Assembly (NCBI GenBank): GCA_019352875.1
Contig: JAAAFW010000015.1
Coordinates: 1,094,056 to 1,158,055, forward strand
DNA: 64,000 nt
Direction of reading: 5' to 3'
Source: Pedobacter cryoconitis
Lineage (GTDB): Bacteria; Bacteroidota; Bacteroidia; Sphingobacteriales; Sphingobacteriaceae
This document shows positions 45,575 to 54,205 of this stretch, one piece after another. The position numbers were made by a program, and so were the translations under genes. Below the pieces are notes generated by a model that was not told where the DNA came from, did no database searches, and was given only the letters and a program-made list of their open reading frames with translations. Within the stretch, counting starts at the first letter, position 1, and each line of letters starts with the position of its first letter.

Positions 45575-46633
45575 ATGAAAACTAACGAAAATTACACTAA
45601 TACTGACAGGCTGATCACTAAAATAACGGCCTGGATCGCAACCGGAATTGCTGTCGCTCTGGCGATTTGGGGTGTGATCACCTTATTTCAATTATACAGA
45701 TACGAAGAGACAAACGATGCCCAGATAGAGGAATACATTAACCCGGTTACTTCCAGGGTGACCGGCTATATCCGTAAGATTAAATACGAGGAAAATCAGG
45801 CGGTTAAAAAAGGAGATACGCTGCTAATTATCGATAACAGTGAATATGAGCTGCAGGCGAAAGAGGCTGAAGCGGCCCTGGCTAATGCAAGGGCTCAGAT
45901 TGGGGTATTACAAAATGACGTGCAGTCAAATGCGGCAGTTTCTGTGGTTACACAAAGTCAGATTGCTTCTGCAAAAGCCAAATTATTAAAGCAACAGCAG
46001 GATTATGATAGATATGCTGCACTTTACAAGGTTGAATCTGCCACAAAACAGCAACTTGAAAATAGCAAAGCATCGCTGGATGTGGCCACTGCGGAGTACC
46101 GTGCTGCAGTTGATAACTATCAGGCTTCCTTGTCAAAGGTAGAAGCTATCAAATCACAAAAAGGCGTTTACCAGGCAGAAATAAAAAGGAGGGAAGCATT
46201 GCTGGACCGTAATCGTCTGGATGTTGGTTATACAATAATCACCGCACCTTATAATGGGAAAATGGGCAGGCGTACAATCCAGGAGGGACAATTGATCCAG
46301 GCAGGGCAGACGCTGGCTTATATCGTAGACCAGGAAGCCGGTAAATGGGTAATCGCAAATTATAAAGAAACCCAGGTTTCTGCCATGCGGATCGACGGTA
46401 TTGCCGAAATAACGACAGATGCTTATCCTGGTCAGGTATTTAAAGGCAGAATTGTTTCCCTGTCACCTGCAACCGGTGCCCGTTTCTCTTTGCTTCCCCC
46501 GGATAATTCTACTGGTAATTTTGTGAAAATTGTTCAACGGATACCCGTCAAGATCTTATTAACTGATGATAGAGCTAAACTGGAAAATCTGAAGGCCGGT
46601 ATGAATGCAAATGTTAAAATAAAGAAAGATTAA
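45575..46633 (+). CDS. HlyD/EmrA-type membrane-fusion protein
   Basis: 352 residues. One membrane helix at about 20-38 (WIATGIAVALAIWGVITLF); a first lipoyl half (about 50-90), a long coiled hairpin (about 95-205) and a second lipoyl/beta-barrel part (about 210-345; ITAPYNGKMGRRTIQEGQLI). It links the inner-membrane transporter to the TolC channel. 1-bp gaps on both sides show tight co-translation with tolC and the MFS gene. Confidence 0.95.
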   Translation: MKTNENYTNTDRLITKITAWIATGIAVALAIWGVITLFQLYRYEETNDAQIEEYINPVTSRVTGYIRKIKYEENQAVKKGDTLLIIDNSEYELQAKEAEAALANARAQIGVLQNDVQSNAAVSVVTQSQIASAKAKLLKQQQDYDRYAALYKVESATKQQLENSKASLDVATAEYRAAVDNYQASLSKVEAIKSQKGVYQAEIKRREALLDRNRLDVGYTIITAPYNGKMGRRTIQEGQLIQAGQTLAYIVDQEAGKWVIANYKETQVSAMRIDGIAEITTDAYPGQVFKGRIVSLSPATGARFSLLPPDNSTGNFVKIVQRIPVKILLTDDRAKLENLKAGMNANVKIKKD

Positions 46634-46634
46634 A

Positions 46635-48230
46635 ATGAGCGCTGTATTACCGGTTTTTAAATCCTGGGTACCTGTCTGGTTAATCAGGCTGGCTATTTTT
46701 ATGGCTATTCTTCCTGGTCTGATTTTATTCGGTCTTTCTTCGGTGAATATTACTGCTGCTTCTGGTTATTATGGCATGGAGCCAGCAGATGTCCAATATT
46801 CTATGTTGGTGTTTTATGCTGCTGTATGTGGTTTTTTTGCGTTGGAGAGGCGTTTTTTTATTTTCACAGCTACCAGGGAATACTTCCTGCTGAGCATAAT
46901 TGTACAGGTGATTACAGCATATGTCTGTTATCATACTCAACATGCATATATCCTTTTCATTTTCAGATTTATTGAAGGGATGGCTAATTGTATGGCGACC
47001 AGTATTTGTATTACACTCATTTTTGGTAGTCTGAACAGCGAAAGGGCCAGGGAAATTGGTTATTCGGTGTTTTATGGCATGTTACTGTGTGTTACGCCAG
47101 TTTCGACTTTTATTACAGCACCTATTTTAGATAACTTCGACTATAATGTACTTTATAAGTTTATAATTTTTGCCTATCTGCCGGGAGGTATTCTGTTATT
47201 GCTGATTATGAACAATGTGCGTCTGAACCGGAAAATGCCTCTATATCAGCTGGAAGTCTACAGTTTTATTATCTATTCGGTTTTATTATTACTTATCGGA
47301 TATACATTGGCTTACGGGCAGCAATATTATTGGTTCGATGATATCAGAATTATCAGAAGTGTAATTGCAATTGTACTGCTAATGGCTATTCTGATACTGC
47401 GCCAGCTTAAACTTAAAAGACCCTATCTGAATCTACGTGTATTTAAGTACCGGAATTTTGTAGCAGGAATGTTCATGATTGCTTTTCTATATATCATCAG
47501 GGGGGCATTCTCAATCGTTTCTACTTATTTTACGGCTATTCTGGGGATGGATCCAACGCATCTGGGTAATATTATGTTATATAATGTATTGGGAATAGTT
47601 CTTGGTGTATTGATCTCGTCTAGGCTGTTGATTTTGAAAAGACCAACCAGGCTGGTCTGGATTTACGGATTTATATGTTTACTGATTTTCCATGTCTGGA
47701 TGTGGTTTTTGTTCAGCACGCAGGCAGATGCAGATACGTTTATTGCTCCGTTGATCCTGCAGGGAATTGGAGCGGGTTTGCTGATGATGCCAATTATTGT
47801 GTATTCAATTTCATCAGTGCCTGTGCATCTGAGCAGCTCTGCTTCTGCTACAGGAGTATTTTTTCGTTTTACCAGTTTTGCCGGAAGTATAGCCATTATT
47901 AATTATTTCCAGCTACAGCATAAGGCTAATCACTATAATCGTTTTCAGGAGCAGCTCAGTGGCCTGAATACGCAGTTGACTGAACGGTTAAATCTTTACA
48001 GCCGGATTGTAAGCGCGAAGGGCGTGCCGGTAGACCAGGCTGCAAAGATCGGCAGGGGTTTATTAAACAGAAGTGTGGATGTACAGGCGCAATTGCGCTA
48101 TATGATGGATTATTATTATTTTATTAGTATTGTTATTATTGCGGCAATTCTGCTGATTGCGATGTTCCCGTTTCTGAACAGGACAAAGATAAATGTAAAA
48201 TCAAGTCAGCCGTCGCCAGTTTCCTTCTAA
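46635..48230 (+). CDS. MFS drug-efflux transporter (EmrB/DHA2-like)
   Basis: 531 residues with about 14 predicted membrane helices and a polar loop at about 430-480 before the last one, the layout of DHA2 transporters. Operon position after TolC and HlyD proteins completes an EmrAB-TolC-type tripartite pump. The first part of the fold lacks a textbook motif A, so relation to EmrB rests mainly on layout and context. The substrate is unknown; the divergent AraC gene is the likely regulator. Confidence 0.9.
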   Translation: MSAVLPVFKSWVPVWLIRLAIFMAILPGLILFGLSSVNITAASGYYGMEPADVQYSMLVFYAAVCGFFALERRFFIFTATREYFLLSIIVQVITAYVCYHTQHAYILFIFRFIEGMANCMATSICITLIFGSLNSERAREIGYSVFYGMLLCVTPVSTFITAPILDNFDYNVLYKFIIFAYLPGGILLLLIMNNVRLNRKMPLYQLEVYSFIIYSVLLLLIGYTLAYGQQYYWFDDIRIIRSVIAIVLLMAILILRQLKLKRPYLNLRVFKYRNFVAGMFMIAFLYIIRGAFSIVSTYFTAILGMDPTHLGNIMLYNVLGIVLGVLISSRLLILKRPTRLVWIYGFICLLIFHVWMWFLFSTQADADTFIAPLILQGIGAGLLMMPIIVYSISSVPVHLSSSASATGVFFRFTSFAGSIAIINYFQLQHKANHYNRFQEQLSGLNTQLTERLNLYSRIVSAKGVPVDQAAKIGRGLLNRSVDVQAQLRYMMDYYYFISIVIIAAILLIAMFPFLNRTKINVKSSQPSPVSF

Positions 48231-48280
48231 AATCGACCAGAATAGCTAAAGGTATACCCTTCGACTGGGTGGCAGCGGAA

Positions 48281-48598
48281 TCAGGTCCGGATTATCTTTT
48301 CGTCTTCATCCTCGTCCTTATCTCTTGGTCCCGAACCAAGGTCTGTATCCCTGTTTTTACCGAACAACGATTCGTCATTTATACCCTTTTCTGGCGTCCT
48401 GTCTATGTTTTTAGCGTGCTTCTGTGGTTTTTGATCGTTATTTTGATGATCTAAATTCTCAATAGAAGGCAAATTACTACTGTCCCTTTTTTCGCTTGCG
48501 CTATTGTATTGAGGGCTTGTTATTTCTTCTGGTTTGTTAGGGTTATAGTCCTTATTTACAGCTGTTTGTGGCTTTTTGTTTTCTTTTTCGTTTTCCAT
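48281..48598 (-). CDS. Acidic disordered hypothetical protein
   Basis: 105 residues, almost entirely Lys, Glu, Asp, Asn, Pro and Ser, without hydrophobic core, signal peptide or cysteine; the end is Asp/Glu-rich (DKDEDEDEKI). It is probably intrinsically disordered. Similar small charged proteins are frequent in Sphingobacteriaceae stress regions. Low complexity makes a chance frame possible, but its ATG and stop are well placed between the efflux operon and the histone-like gene. Confidence 0.5.
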   Translation of the reverse strand: MENEKENKKPQTAVNKDYNPNKPEEITSPQYNSASEKRDSSNLPSIENLDHQNNDQKPQKHAKNIDRTPEKGINDESLFGKNRDTDLGSGPRDKDEDEDEKIIRT

Positions 48599-48696
48599 GT
48601 CAGATCTAATTTTATTTCTTGTCTGTCTAACAATACCACGAAAAATTGGTTTTAAATAAATACAGGCACATAATTTATGCTAATTATACTTCGTTA

Positions 48697-48704
48697 TAGA
48701 TTTG
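48697..48704 (+). promoter_or_regulatory. -7 box of the histone-H1-like gene
   Basis: TAGATTTG, full TAnnTTTG match, leaving a leader of about 60 nt before ATG 48765. Confidence 0.45.
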
Positions 48705-48764
48705 GAAGAAAACCAATATTTATTACCTTTAAGCTCAGAAATCAAATTTAATTAACAAAATATC

Positions 48765-48944
48765 ATGGAAAAATTCGCAAAATTAAAAGAATTAATCGCC
48801 GGAGTTGAGGCAGATGCTGACAAGTTTTACAATTCAGGTAACGGTGCTGCCGGAACAAGAGTACGTAAAGCTATGCAAGATTTGAAAACATTAGCTCAGG
48901 ACATTCGTACTGAAGTTACTGAAAAGAAAAACAGCACTAAATAA
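48765..48944 (+). CDS. Histone H1-like small protein
   Basis: 59 residues, too short for many gene callers. It has the Bacteroidota histone-H1/Hc1-like pattern: an N-terminal KLKELIAGVEADADKFY helix, GAAGTRVRKAMQDLK, and a basic C-terminus (TEKKNSTK). These are abundant nucleoid proteins. A -7 box lies upstream and a very strong terminator 27 nt after the stop, giving a short monocistronic transcript as expected for a highly expressed gene. Confidence 0.92.
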   Translation: MEKFAKLKELIAGVEADADKFYNSGNGAAGTRVRKAMQDLKTLAQDIRTEVTEKKNSTK

Positions 48945-48970
48945 GATACTCTGACATTAATGTCATAAAA

Positions 48971-48999
48971 AAACACCGGATACCATGTATCCGGTGTTT
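48971..48999 (+). terminator. Terminator of the histone-H1-like gene
   Basis: Perfect 13-bp stem (48971-48983 and 48987-48999) with 3-nt loop, flanked by A-rich and T-rich tracts, so it can work in both directions (the hybrid kinase gene ends at 49053 on the other strand). Confidence 0.88.
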
Positions 49000-49052
49000 T
49001 TTATTTAAGTGTATTTTGCCGGCCTTACCGGTAGGTCCTTATGGCCTGGTTT

Positions 49053-51176
49053 TTAATGCAGGTAATCCAGTATTTTTTCGATCAGATCTACAGCAGTATA
49101 TGGTTTGATCAGGTAATCATTCATCCCGGCAGTCAGGTAATCCTGATGAGCTTCCTGCGAGATCTGTCCGGTAACTGCAAGTACCGGTGTATTGCTTCTT
49201 TGCTGATCTTTTGAGTTTCGGATTCTTCTGGTCAATTCCAGTCCATCCATGTCAGGCATCTGGATATCTGTCAATACCATATCGTAATGGTTCTTTTCAA
49301 ATAGGGTTAAAGCCTCCGATCCTGTATTGGCGGTATCAAAGTCTATACCTTGTTTTTTTAGGATCATACCTGTAACCAGCAGGTTCATTTCGGCATCATC
49401 CACAATCAGTAACTTTTTACCACTGAAGGCGTCCGTCTGCAGCTCCTGTTTTTCGGCAGTGTCTATAGCATCGGATCCTTCTGATATTTTATAAGGCAAT
49501 TCGATTTCAAATACAGACCCTTTTCCGACGGTACTCCGGACATTTATTTTTCCCTGATGTAATTCGATTAGTTTCTTACAGATCGGGAGGCCCAGACCTG
49601 AGCCTTTTTGCCAGTCTATCCTTTTATAATGAACTACCTGTCTGTATTCATCAAATATATAAGGCAGATCCTGTTCTGAAATACCGATGCCGGTATCTGC
49701 AATTTTAATCTGTAATGAAATTATCTTTCCAGGTGTATTTTTTACTTTCAGTTCAATCTCAACAGTGCCCTGATCTGTGAATTTGATCGCATTGGCAACC
49801 AGATTCAGCAAGATTTGTTTCAATCTGTATGGATCTCCCATTACCGTCAGGTCTGGTGCACTATCTTGATTGTATACAAGTTTCAGGTTCTTTTGCGCAG
49901 CTAAAACTTCTGTAGTGGCGATAATATCATGTAATACTTTTTTGTATCTGAAAGAGACTTTTGAAAGTGTAAGCTTTCCGCTTTCCAGTCTGGAAAAATC
50001 CAGGATTTCATTTACTGCGGACAGGAGCATTGAGGATGATGTCTCCAGTAGAGTTGACATCGATTTCTGTTCTGCGTTAAGCGGAGTGGTTTTTAGTTGT
50101 TCAGTAACCCCCATAATCGCATTTAGCGGTGTACGCATTTCATGACTGATACTTGTGAAGAAGCGTGATTTGAAGATTACCTGTTCTGATGCTTTTTTAT
50201 TTGCAATAAGTATTTTCAAGTAAGTTTTGTATAGCTTAATGAGTAAAAGTATAATGATGAAGAAGGAAAATACACCGATAAAAAAACTGATTTTGCCGGA
50301 CCTGTCAATAACTTTTAAGGCATGCGCAGTCTTGTCTCTAAGCAGGTTCTTCCGGACTTCGTCCAGTTGCAGCTCTTTGTGTTTAAACTCCTTAAACATG
50401 AGTTTGATATTCTGTAGAATCTGTTCGTTCAGCCTTAAAATTGATTGTTCTTTTTTACTAAGCTGCGCATGTGAGCCACGCTGTTGTTCTAATAATTGTT
50501 TGTAGAAATTCTCGACCTGATCCAGTTGTTTTTTGGTATAAAGGTTCTGTTGGCTCGGCACTTTTTCATAGGTCGTTTCGATCCTGCTGTTTTTTGAAGT
50601 GTCTTTTAATTCTTTATTCAGCAGTGCACCTTTAAGGCGCTGGAAGAATTTAGGTTTTTTAGTTTCGGTTTTAACCTCTTCTACGACAACCGTTTTTTTG
50701 ACTACCTCGTTATTTACAGGGCGGAAGGATTTGATGACCTGAAACTTCTGAACGGTATCCATCAGCAGGTTGACAGACATTAGGGAATCTGTTAGTTTCT
50801 TTATTTGTGTATAAAGCAACACCTGTTCTTTCTTCTTGGCCAGATCCTGAGAGATGTCATCTGATATATTTTTTACGTCTCTTCTTGAAAAACTCTCCAG
50901 AAGATCTGAGATTTTTTTTATCTCCTCATTGTACAAATTGAAGTATTTTCTATCCCACAGAGAAGTATACATCCTGAAATTGTTTTCTGCATCTTGTAAG
51001 CCCATGCTAATCGTGTCGAGCTTCGCGATCTGTTCATTATTGGCTTGTAGTTCTAAACTGGTAGCGTACAGGTTTTTCTGTTCGGCGTATTGGTCATAAG
51101 AAGTCCGGAGCAGTGTAATAATATAAAGGACAATCAGGATTAGGATAAATATAAAAGAAGCTTGTTTATTTTTCAT
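49053..51176 (-). CDS. Hybrid sensor histidine kinase with receiver domain
   Basis: 707 residues: membrane helix about 7-24, a periplasmic mostly coiled-coil sensor (about 30-295) without recognisable fold, membrane helix about 298-318, HisKA with His345 (SHEMRTPLNAIMG), HATPase_c (LLNLVANAIKF, GSGLGLPICKK) and a receiver domain (about 583-700) with phospho-acceptor Asp637 (TDIQMPDMDG) and KPY. No output domain, so it needs a partner for output; the single-domain response regulator at 51494 is nearby and on the same strand. The stimulus is unknown. Confidence 0.93.
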   Translation of the reverse strand: MKNKQASFIFILILIVLYIITLLRTSYDQYAEQKNLYATSLELQANNEQIAKLDTISMGLQDAENNFRMYTSLWDRKYFNLYNEEIKKISDLLESFSRRDVKNISDDISQDLAKKKEQVLLYTQIKKLTDSLMSVNLLMDTVQKFQVIKSFRPVNNEVVKKTVVVEEVKTETKKPKFFQRLKGALLNKELKDTSKNSRIETTYEKVPSQQNLYTKKQLDQVENFYKQLLEQQRGSHAQLSKKEQSILRLNEQILQNIKLMFKEFKHKELQLDEVRKNLLRDKTAHALKVIDRSGKISFFIGVFSFFIIILLLIKLYKTYLKILIANKKASEQVIFKSRFFTSISHEMRTPLNAIMGVTEQLKTTPLNAEQKSMSTLLETSSSMLLSAVNEILDFSRLESGKLTLSKVSFRYKKVLHDIIATTEVLAAQKNLKLVYNQDSAPDLTVMGDPYRLKQILLNLVANAIKFTDQGTVEIELKVKNTPGKIISLQIKIADTGIGISEQDLPYIFDEYRQVVHYKRIDWQKGSGLGLPICKKLIELHQGKINVRSTVGKGSVFEIELPYKISEGSDAIDTAEKQELQTDAFSGKKLLIVDDAEMNLLVTGMILKKQGIDFDTANTGSEALTLFEKNHYDMVLTDIQMPDMDGLELTRRIRNSKDQQRSNTPVLAVTGQISQEAHQDYLTAGMNDYLIKPYTAVDLIEKILDYLH

Positions 51177-51493
51177 TTAGGCATAATTTCATGATACTCG
51201 CGGGACCTCCAGATATTTGAAAAAGGCGTTACAATTACAGGATATAATTTACACAGAATTTACAAGCCGCGTGCCATGAATGTTTTTTTTGCCGTCTGTA
51301 TATGATTTATCTATTATTCGTTGCCGGAACAGATTTGTATCCGGGCATCTGTTTGGTGTACAGCGGATTCAGTCCGGCGCTAGAAGTGGGGATAATTAAC
51401 CGGTATTTGTTTTAAATAGTAGAAACAGTGGGTAAATTGCCCAAATCAAGGCATTTTATCCAAGGTATTGCACAATGAAAATGCAGGGTAGGA
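51177..51493. other. Intergenic stretch, no clear content
   Basis: 317 bp between the hybrid kinase and the response-regulator gene. The longest plus-strand frame is 37 codons (51302-51415) without supporting features. I see no hairpin terminator or tRNA-like structure. Confidence 0.4.
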
Positions 51494-51862
51494 TCAGGCA
51501 GCTGAAATCTGCAATTTAACCAGGTCGATCAAATTATACATATCAAATGGTTTGGCAAGGAAAGAATCCGGTGCACCAGGAGATTTAACTACGCTTTGCA
51601 GATTGTGGCTTGCGGAGATCATAATGACTGGAATCTGACTGGAGTTGGAATCGTTTTTAATCGATTTGCAAACTTCTCTGCCATCCATACCGCCAAGCAT
51701 AACATCCAGTAAAATAAGGTCAGGTCTGTCGTTCGCTATTAAATTTTGTACTTCCGTGCCGTTATCCAGGGTAGTAACCTGGTATCCTTCATCTTCAAGG
51801 ATGAATTTGATGATATTCAATATATCAGGATCGTCATCAACAGCTAATATTTTTTTGAGCAT
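51494..51862 (-). CDS. Single-domain response regulator
   Basis: 122 residues from ATG 51862: receiver domain only. Acidic pocket Asp9-Asp10-Asp11, phospho-acceptor Asp53 (LLDVMLGGMDG), conserved Ser/Thr (ISAS) and Lys in AKPF. A longer in-frame extension to 52054 exists, but it runs over the start of the divergent exonuclease gene and shows no receiver sequence. It probably receives phosphate from the nearby hybrid kinase or another kinase. No output domain. Confidence 0.92.
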   Translation of the reverse strand: MLKKILAVDDDPDILNIIKFILEDEGYQVTTLDNGTEVQNLIANDRPDLILLDVMLGGMDGREVCKSIKNDSNSSQIPVIMISASHNLQSVVKSPGAPDSFLAKPFDMYNLIDLVKLQISAA

Positions 51863-51980
51863 CGTTATTTTTGTTAATCTAAATACATAGAAGCTATTAT
51901 AGTGCCAGAAATTCTTATCATAAATAATTTTTATACTAAAATAATTAGCATATTTGCGTGTATTATCTACCTGATTAAAA

Positions 51981-53363
51981 ATGTTATACGCTGTTGTTGA
52001 TATAGAAACCACTGGTGGCTTCGCTGCTGGAAATTGTATTACTGAGATTGCCATTATTATCCATAACGGAGAGGAGGTTGTTGAGCGTTTCGAAACGCTG
52101 ATAAACCCGCAGATGGATGTTCCGCTTTATATTCAGGGATTAACCGGTATCACTGATGATATGGTACGGGAAGCGCCGGTCTTTACTGAGGTGGCGGGTA
52201 AGATTTATGATTTATTAAAGGATAAAATATTCGTCGCGCATAATGTGAGTTTTGATTATTCGTTTGTGCGGCATCAGCTCCTGCATAGTGGTTTTGATTT
52301 GCAGTCCCGCAAATTATGTACACTACAACTGAGCCGGAGATTATTGCCCGGATATAGTTCTTATAGCCTGGGCCGTTTATGTGATGCGCTGCATATTCCT
52401 CTGATCGGGCGGCACAGGGCCGGAGGAGATGCGGGAGCGACTGCTATTTTATTGGCACACCTGCTGCGTAATGATCCAGAAGAATATATTTCACTTTCCC
52501 TGCAGAAAAAAAGCAAAAAACAGATGTTACCGCCAAACCTGTCGGAGAAGGTAATCGAAGAGCTTCCCTACAGTCCGGGTGTATATTACTTTCGCGATAA
52601 TAAAGGAAAGATAATATATATCGGAAAAGCAGTCAGCTTGCGTAAACGGGTTATATCCCATTTTACGGGAAATAACCCCAACCGGCAGCGGCAGGAATTC
52701 CTCAGAAATATCCACAGCATTGATTATACAGTTTGTGGTACTGAATTGATGGCACTGATTCTTGAGGCTGCTGAGATAAAACATCACTGGCCCGAGAATA
52801 ACAGGGCATTAAAACGTTTCGAACAGCGGTTCGGTTTATATGCTTTTGAAGACCAGAACGGTTATATCCGGCTGGGAATTGATAAGCTTGACAAGCAGGG
52901 AGGTGCGCTGTACAGTTTTGATAGTCTGCTTTCAGGACAAACTATGCTTAAAGGAATGGTTAGTACCTATCAGCTTTGTGAGAAGCTTTGCTTTATTCAA
53001 CGAAATAGAAGTTCGTGTACCGGGCTGGAAACTGGAAACTGCAATGGTGCATGCACTGGACAGGAATCTGCAGAACAGTATAACCTGCGGGTTAACCACG
53101 CACTTAACCATTTGAAAACTGTTTCACCTTCATTTATTCTGGTCGACAAGGGGAGAGATACCGACGAAAAAAGCTTTATTTGGGTGGAAGAAGGAAAATT
53201 TACTGGTATGGGCTATTTTTCTTTTGATACAGATGTCAAAGATGTGAGTACCCTAAGGTCTAACTTAGTCCCTTATCCTTCAAATGATTATGTGTTAAAT
53301 CTTGTTTTAAAGTACGCTGAGGCACATCCTGAACAAAAAATTCTTCACCTTGAATCTGCATAA
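51981..53363 (+). CDS. DEDD exonuclease fused to GIY-YIG nuclease domain
   Basis: 460 residues. Residues 1-165 are a DnaQ/PolC-epsilon-like 3'-5' exonuclease: Asp7 and Glu9 (VVDIETTG), AHNVSFDY, HRAGGDA. Residues about 195-275 are a UvrC-type GIY-YIG domain (GVYYFRDNKGKIIYIGKA). The last about 180 residues contain a cysteine group (CEKLCFIQRNRSSCTG, CNGACTG), so possible metal or structural site. The fusion joins proofreading-type and UvrC-type incision folds, implying DNA repair. It replaces the usual separate Cho-like enzyme; a UvrB-binding part is not obvious. Confidence 0.92.
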   Translation: MLYAVVDIETTGGFAAGNCITEIAIIIHNGEEVVERFETLINPQMDVPLYIQGLTGITDDMVREAPVFTEVAGKIYDLLKDKIFVAHNVSFDYSFVRHQLLHSGFDLQSRKLCTLQLSRRLLPGYSSYSLGRLCDALHIPLIGRHRAGGDAGATAILLAHLLRNDPEEYISLSLQKKSKKQMLPPNLSEKVIEELPYSPGVYYFRDNKGKIIYIGKAVSLRKRVISHFTGNNPNRQRQEFLRNIHSIDYTVCGTELMALILEAAEIKHHWPENNRALKRFEQRFGLYAFEDQNGYIRLGIDKLDKQGGALYSFDSLLSGQTMLKGMVSTYQLCEKLCFIQRNRSSCTGLETGNCNGACTGQESAEQYNLRVNHALNHLKTVSPSFILVDKGRDTDEKSFIWVEEGKFTGMGYFSFDTDVKDVSTLRSNLVPYPSNDYVLNLVLKYAEAHPEQKILHLESA

Positions 53364-53377
53364 ATTTGAAAAAACAT

Positions 53378-53408
53378 TTGTTTGTATTGCACAATAATTC
53401 TATCTTTG
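53378..53408 (+). promoter_or_regulatory. Promoter of tRNA-Arg
   Basis: TTG (53378-53380), 20-nt spacer, TATCTTTG (53401-53408): full match to the Bacteroidota promoter, about 19 nt before the mature tRNA. Confidence 0.7.
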
Positions 53409-53427
53409 GCCCACCATAAAGGGAAAC

Positions 53428-53501
53428 GCATCCATAGCTCAGCTGGATAGAGCAACGGTTTTCTAAACCGTAGGTCATAGGTTCGAATCCTATTGGGTGT
53501 A
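53428..53501 (+). tRNA. tRNA-Arg (anticodon TCT)
   Basis: 74 nt cloverleaf: acceptor GCATCCA with TGGGTGT (one G-U at position 1, one at 4), D arm AGCTCAGCTGGATAGAGC, anticodon stem ACGGT/ACCGT with TCT in the loop, T arm ATAGGTTCGAATCCTAT, discriminator A. CCA is not encoded. A terminator follows at 53522. Confidence 0.95.
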
Positions 53502-53521
53502 CAAGATTTATTTCTTAATTT

Positions 53522-53554
53522 AAGGCGACGTTGCTCCAGACGTTGCCTTTTTTT
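53522..53554 (+). terminator. Terminator of tRNA-Arg
   Basis: AAGGCGACGT (53522-53531) pairs with ACGTTGCCTT (53540-53549) with one mismatch and an 8-nt loop; a run of T extends to 53554. Confidence 0.8.
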
Positions 53555-53663
53555 ATGTCTAAACTTTCTGATCCAACCCCCCCGGCGGTATTTAATTTTA
53601 GCTTCCTGTATCAAATCATAGGGGGATTTCCAGGTATGAAAACAGACACCAATCTCCCCTCAA

Positions 53664-54059
53664 TTACCCAAATACGACAGCTTCGGCATCTACCTTAGAT
53701 TTGTTTCGCTGCAATTCATTGAACACAGGCATATAGTCACTTCCCCACTTTTCCATATGTCGCGTAAGCGGTAACAAGCTTTCGCCCAACTCTGTTAAAA
53801 AGTACTCAACTTTTGGAGGAAGTACCGGATATATAATTTTACTGATCACACCATAATCTTCTAATTCCTTTAGCTGAAGATTTAAGACGCGTTTGCTTGC
53901 TTCAGGATGATTTCTATGTAATTCACTTGGTCTTCTTATACCTTTCGAGATTGAATCAATAAGACATGGTTTCCATTTTCCTCCGATTATTTCAAGAGTT
54001 ATGCTCATTCCACAGTCAAAATCTTTTGGGATCTTTTTTTCATACATAACAACATTCAT
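53664..54059 (-). CDS. HxlR-family transcriptional regulator
   Basis: 131 residues from ATG 54059 (ATG 54047 is also possible; a longer frame to 54131 has a non-conserved AT-rich start). HxlR winged helix: DCGMSITLEIIGGKWKPCLI, HPEASKRVLNLQLKELEDYG, then the wing (YPVLPPKVEYFLTELG). It has a Cys (Cys13 region, DCGMS) near the start of the domain as in redox-sensing members. It is divergent from the SnoaL/NTF2 and DUF2798 genes and probably represses them. Confidence 0.92.
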   Translation of the reverse strand: MNVVMYEKKIPKDFDCGMSITLEIIGGKWKPCLIDSISKGIRRPSELHRNHPEASKRVLNLQLKELEDYGVISKIIYPVLPPKVEYFLTELGESLLPLTRHMEKWGSDYMPVFNELQRNKSKVDAEAVVFG

Positions 54060-54064
54060 TTTAT

Positions 54065-54108
54065 AGGTACAAAAATACACATATAACTTTTTAGATACGT
54101 ATGTACCT
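54065..54108. promoter_or_regulatory. Possible HxlR operator
   Basis: Inverted hexamers AGGTAC (54065-54070) and GTACCT (54103-54108) with 32 nt between, next to the palindrome ATACGTAT (54095-54102). The site lies directly upstream of the HxlR start, so autoregulation is plausible. Confidence 0.35.
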
Positions 54109-54150
54109 GATATGGATAATATTATCCCCATATGAACTTTTTGCCCCTAA

Positions 54151-54181
54151 TTGTATAACGCTCATTAACGTAATAGATTTG
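54151..54181 (+). promoter_or_regulatory. Promoter of the SnoaL/NTF2-DUF2798 unit
   Basis: TTG (54151-54153), 20-nt spacer, TAGATTTG (54174-54181): consensus Bacteroidota promoter, 24 nt before the ATG at 54206. Confidence 0.7.
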
Positions 54182-54205
54182 CATTAGAAATAAAAACTAA
54201 AAAAA

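Noticed and set aside
51863..52054. N-terminal extension of the response regulator
   Set aside because: It overlaps the start of the divergent exonuclease gene and adds no receiver sequence; ATG 51862 gives the standard 122-residue domain.
53345..53614. Minus-strand frame of about 89 codons over the tRNA-Arg gene
   Set aside because: It contains the peptide NRIRTYDLRFRKPLLYPAEL, the well-known false product of reading a tRNA gene on its antisense strand.
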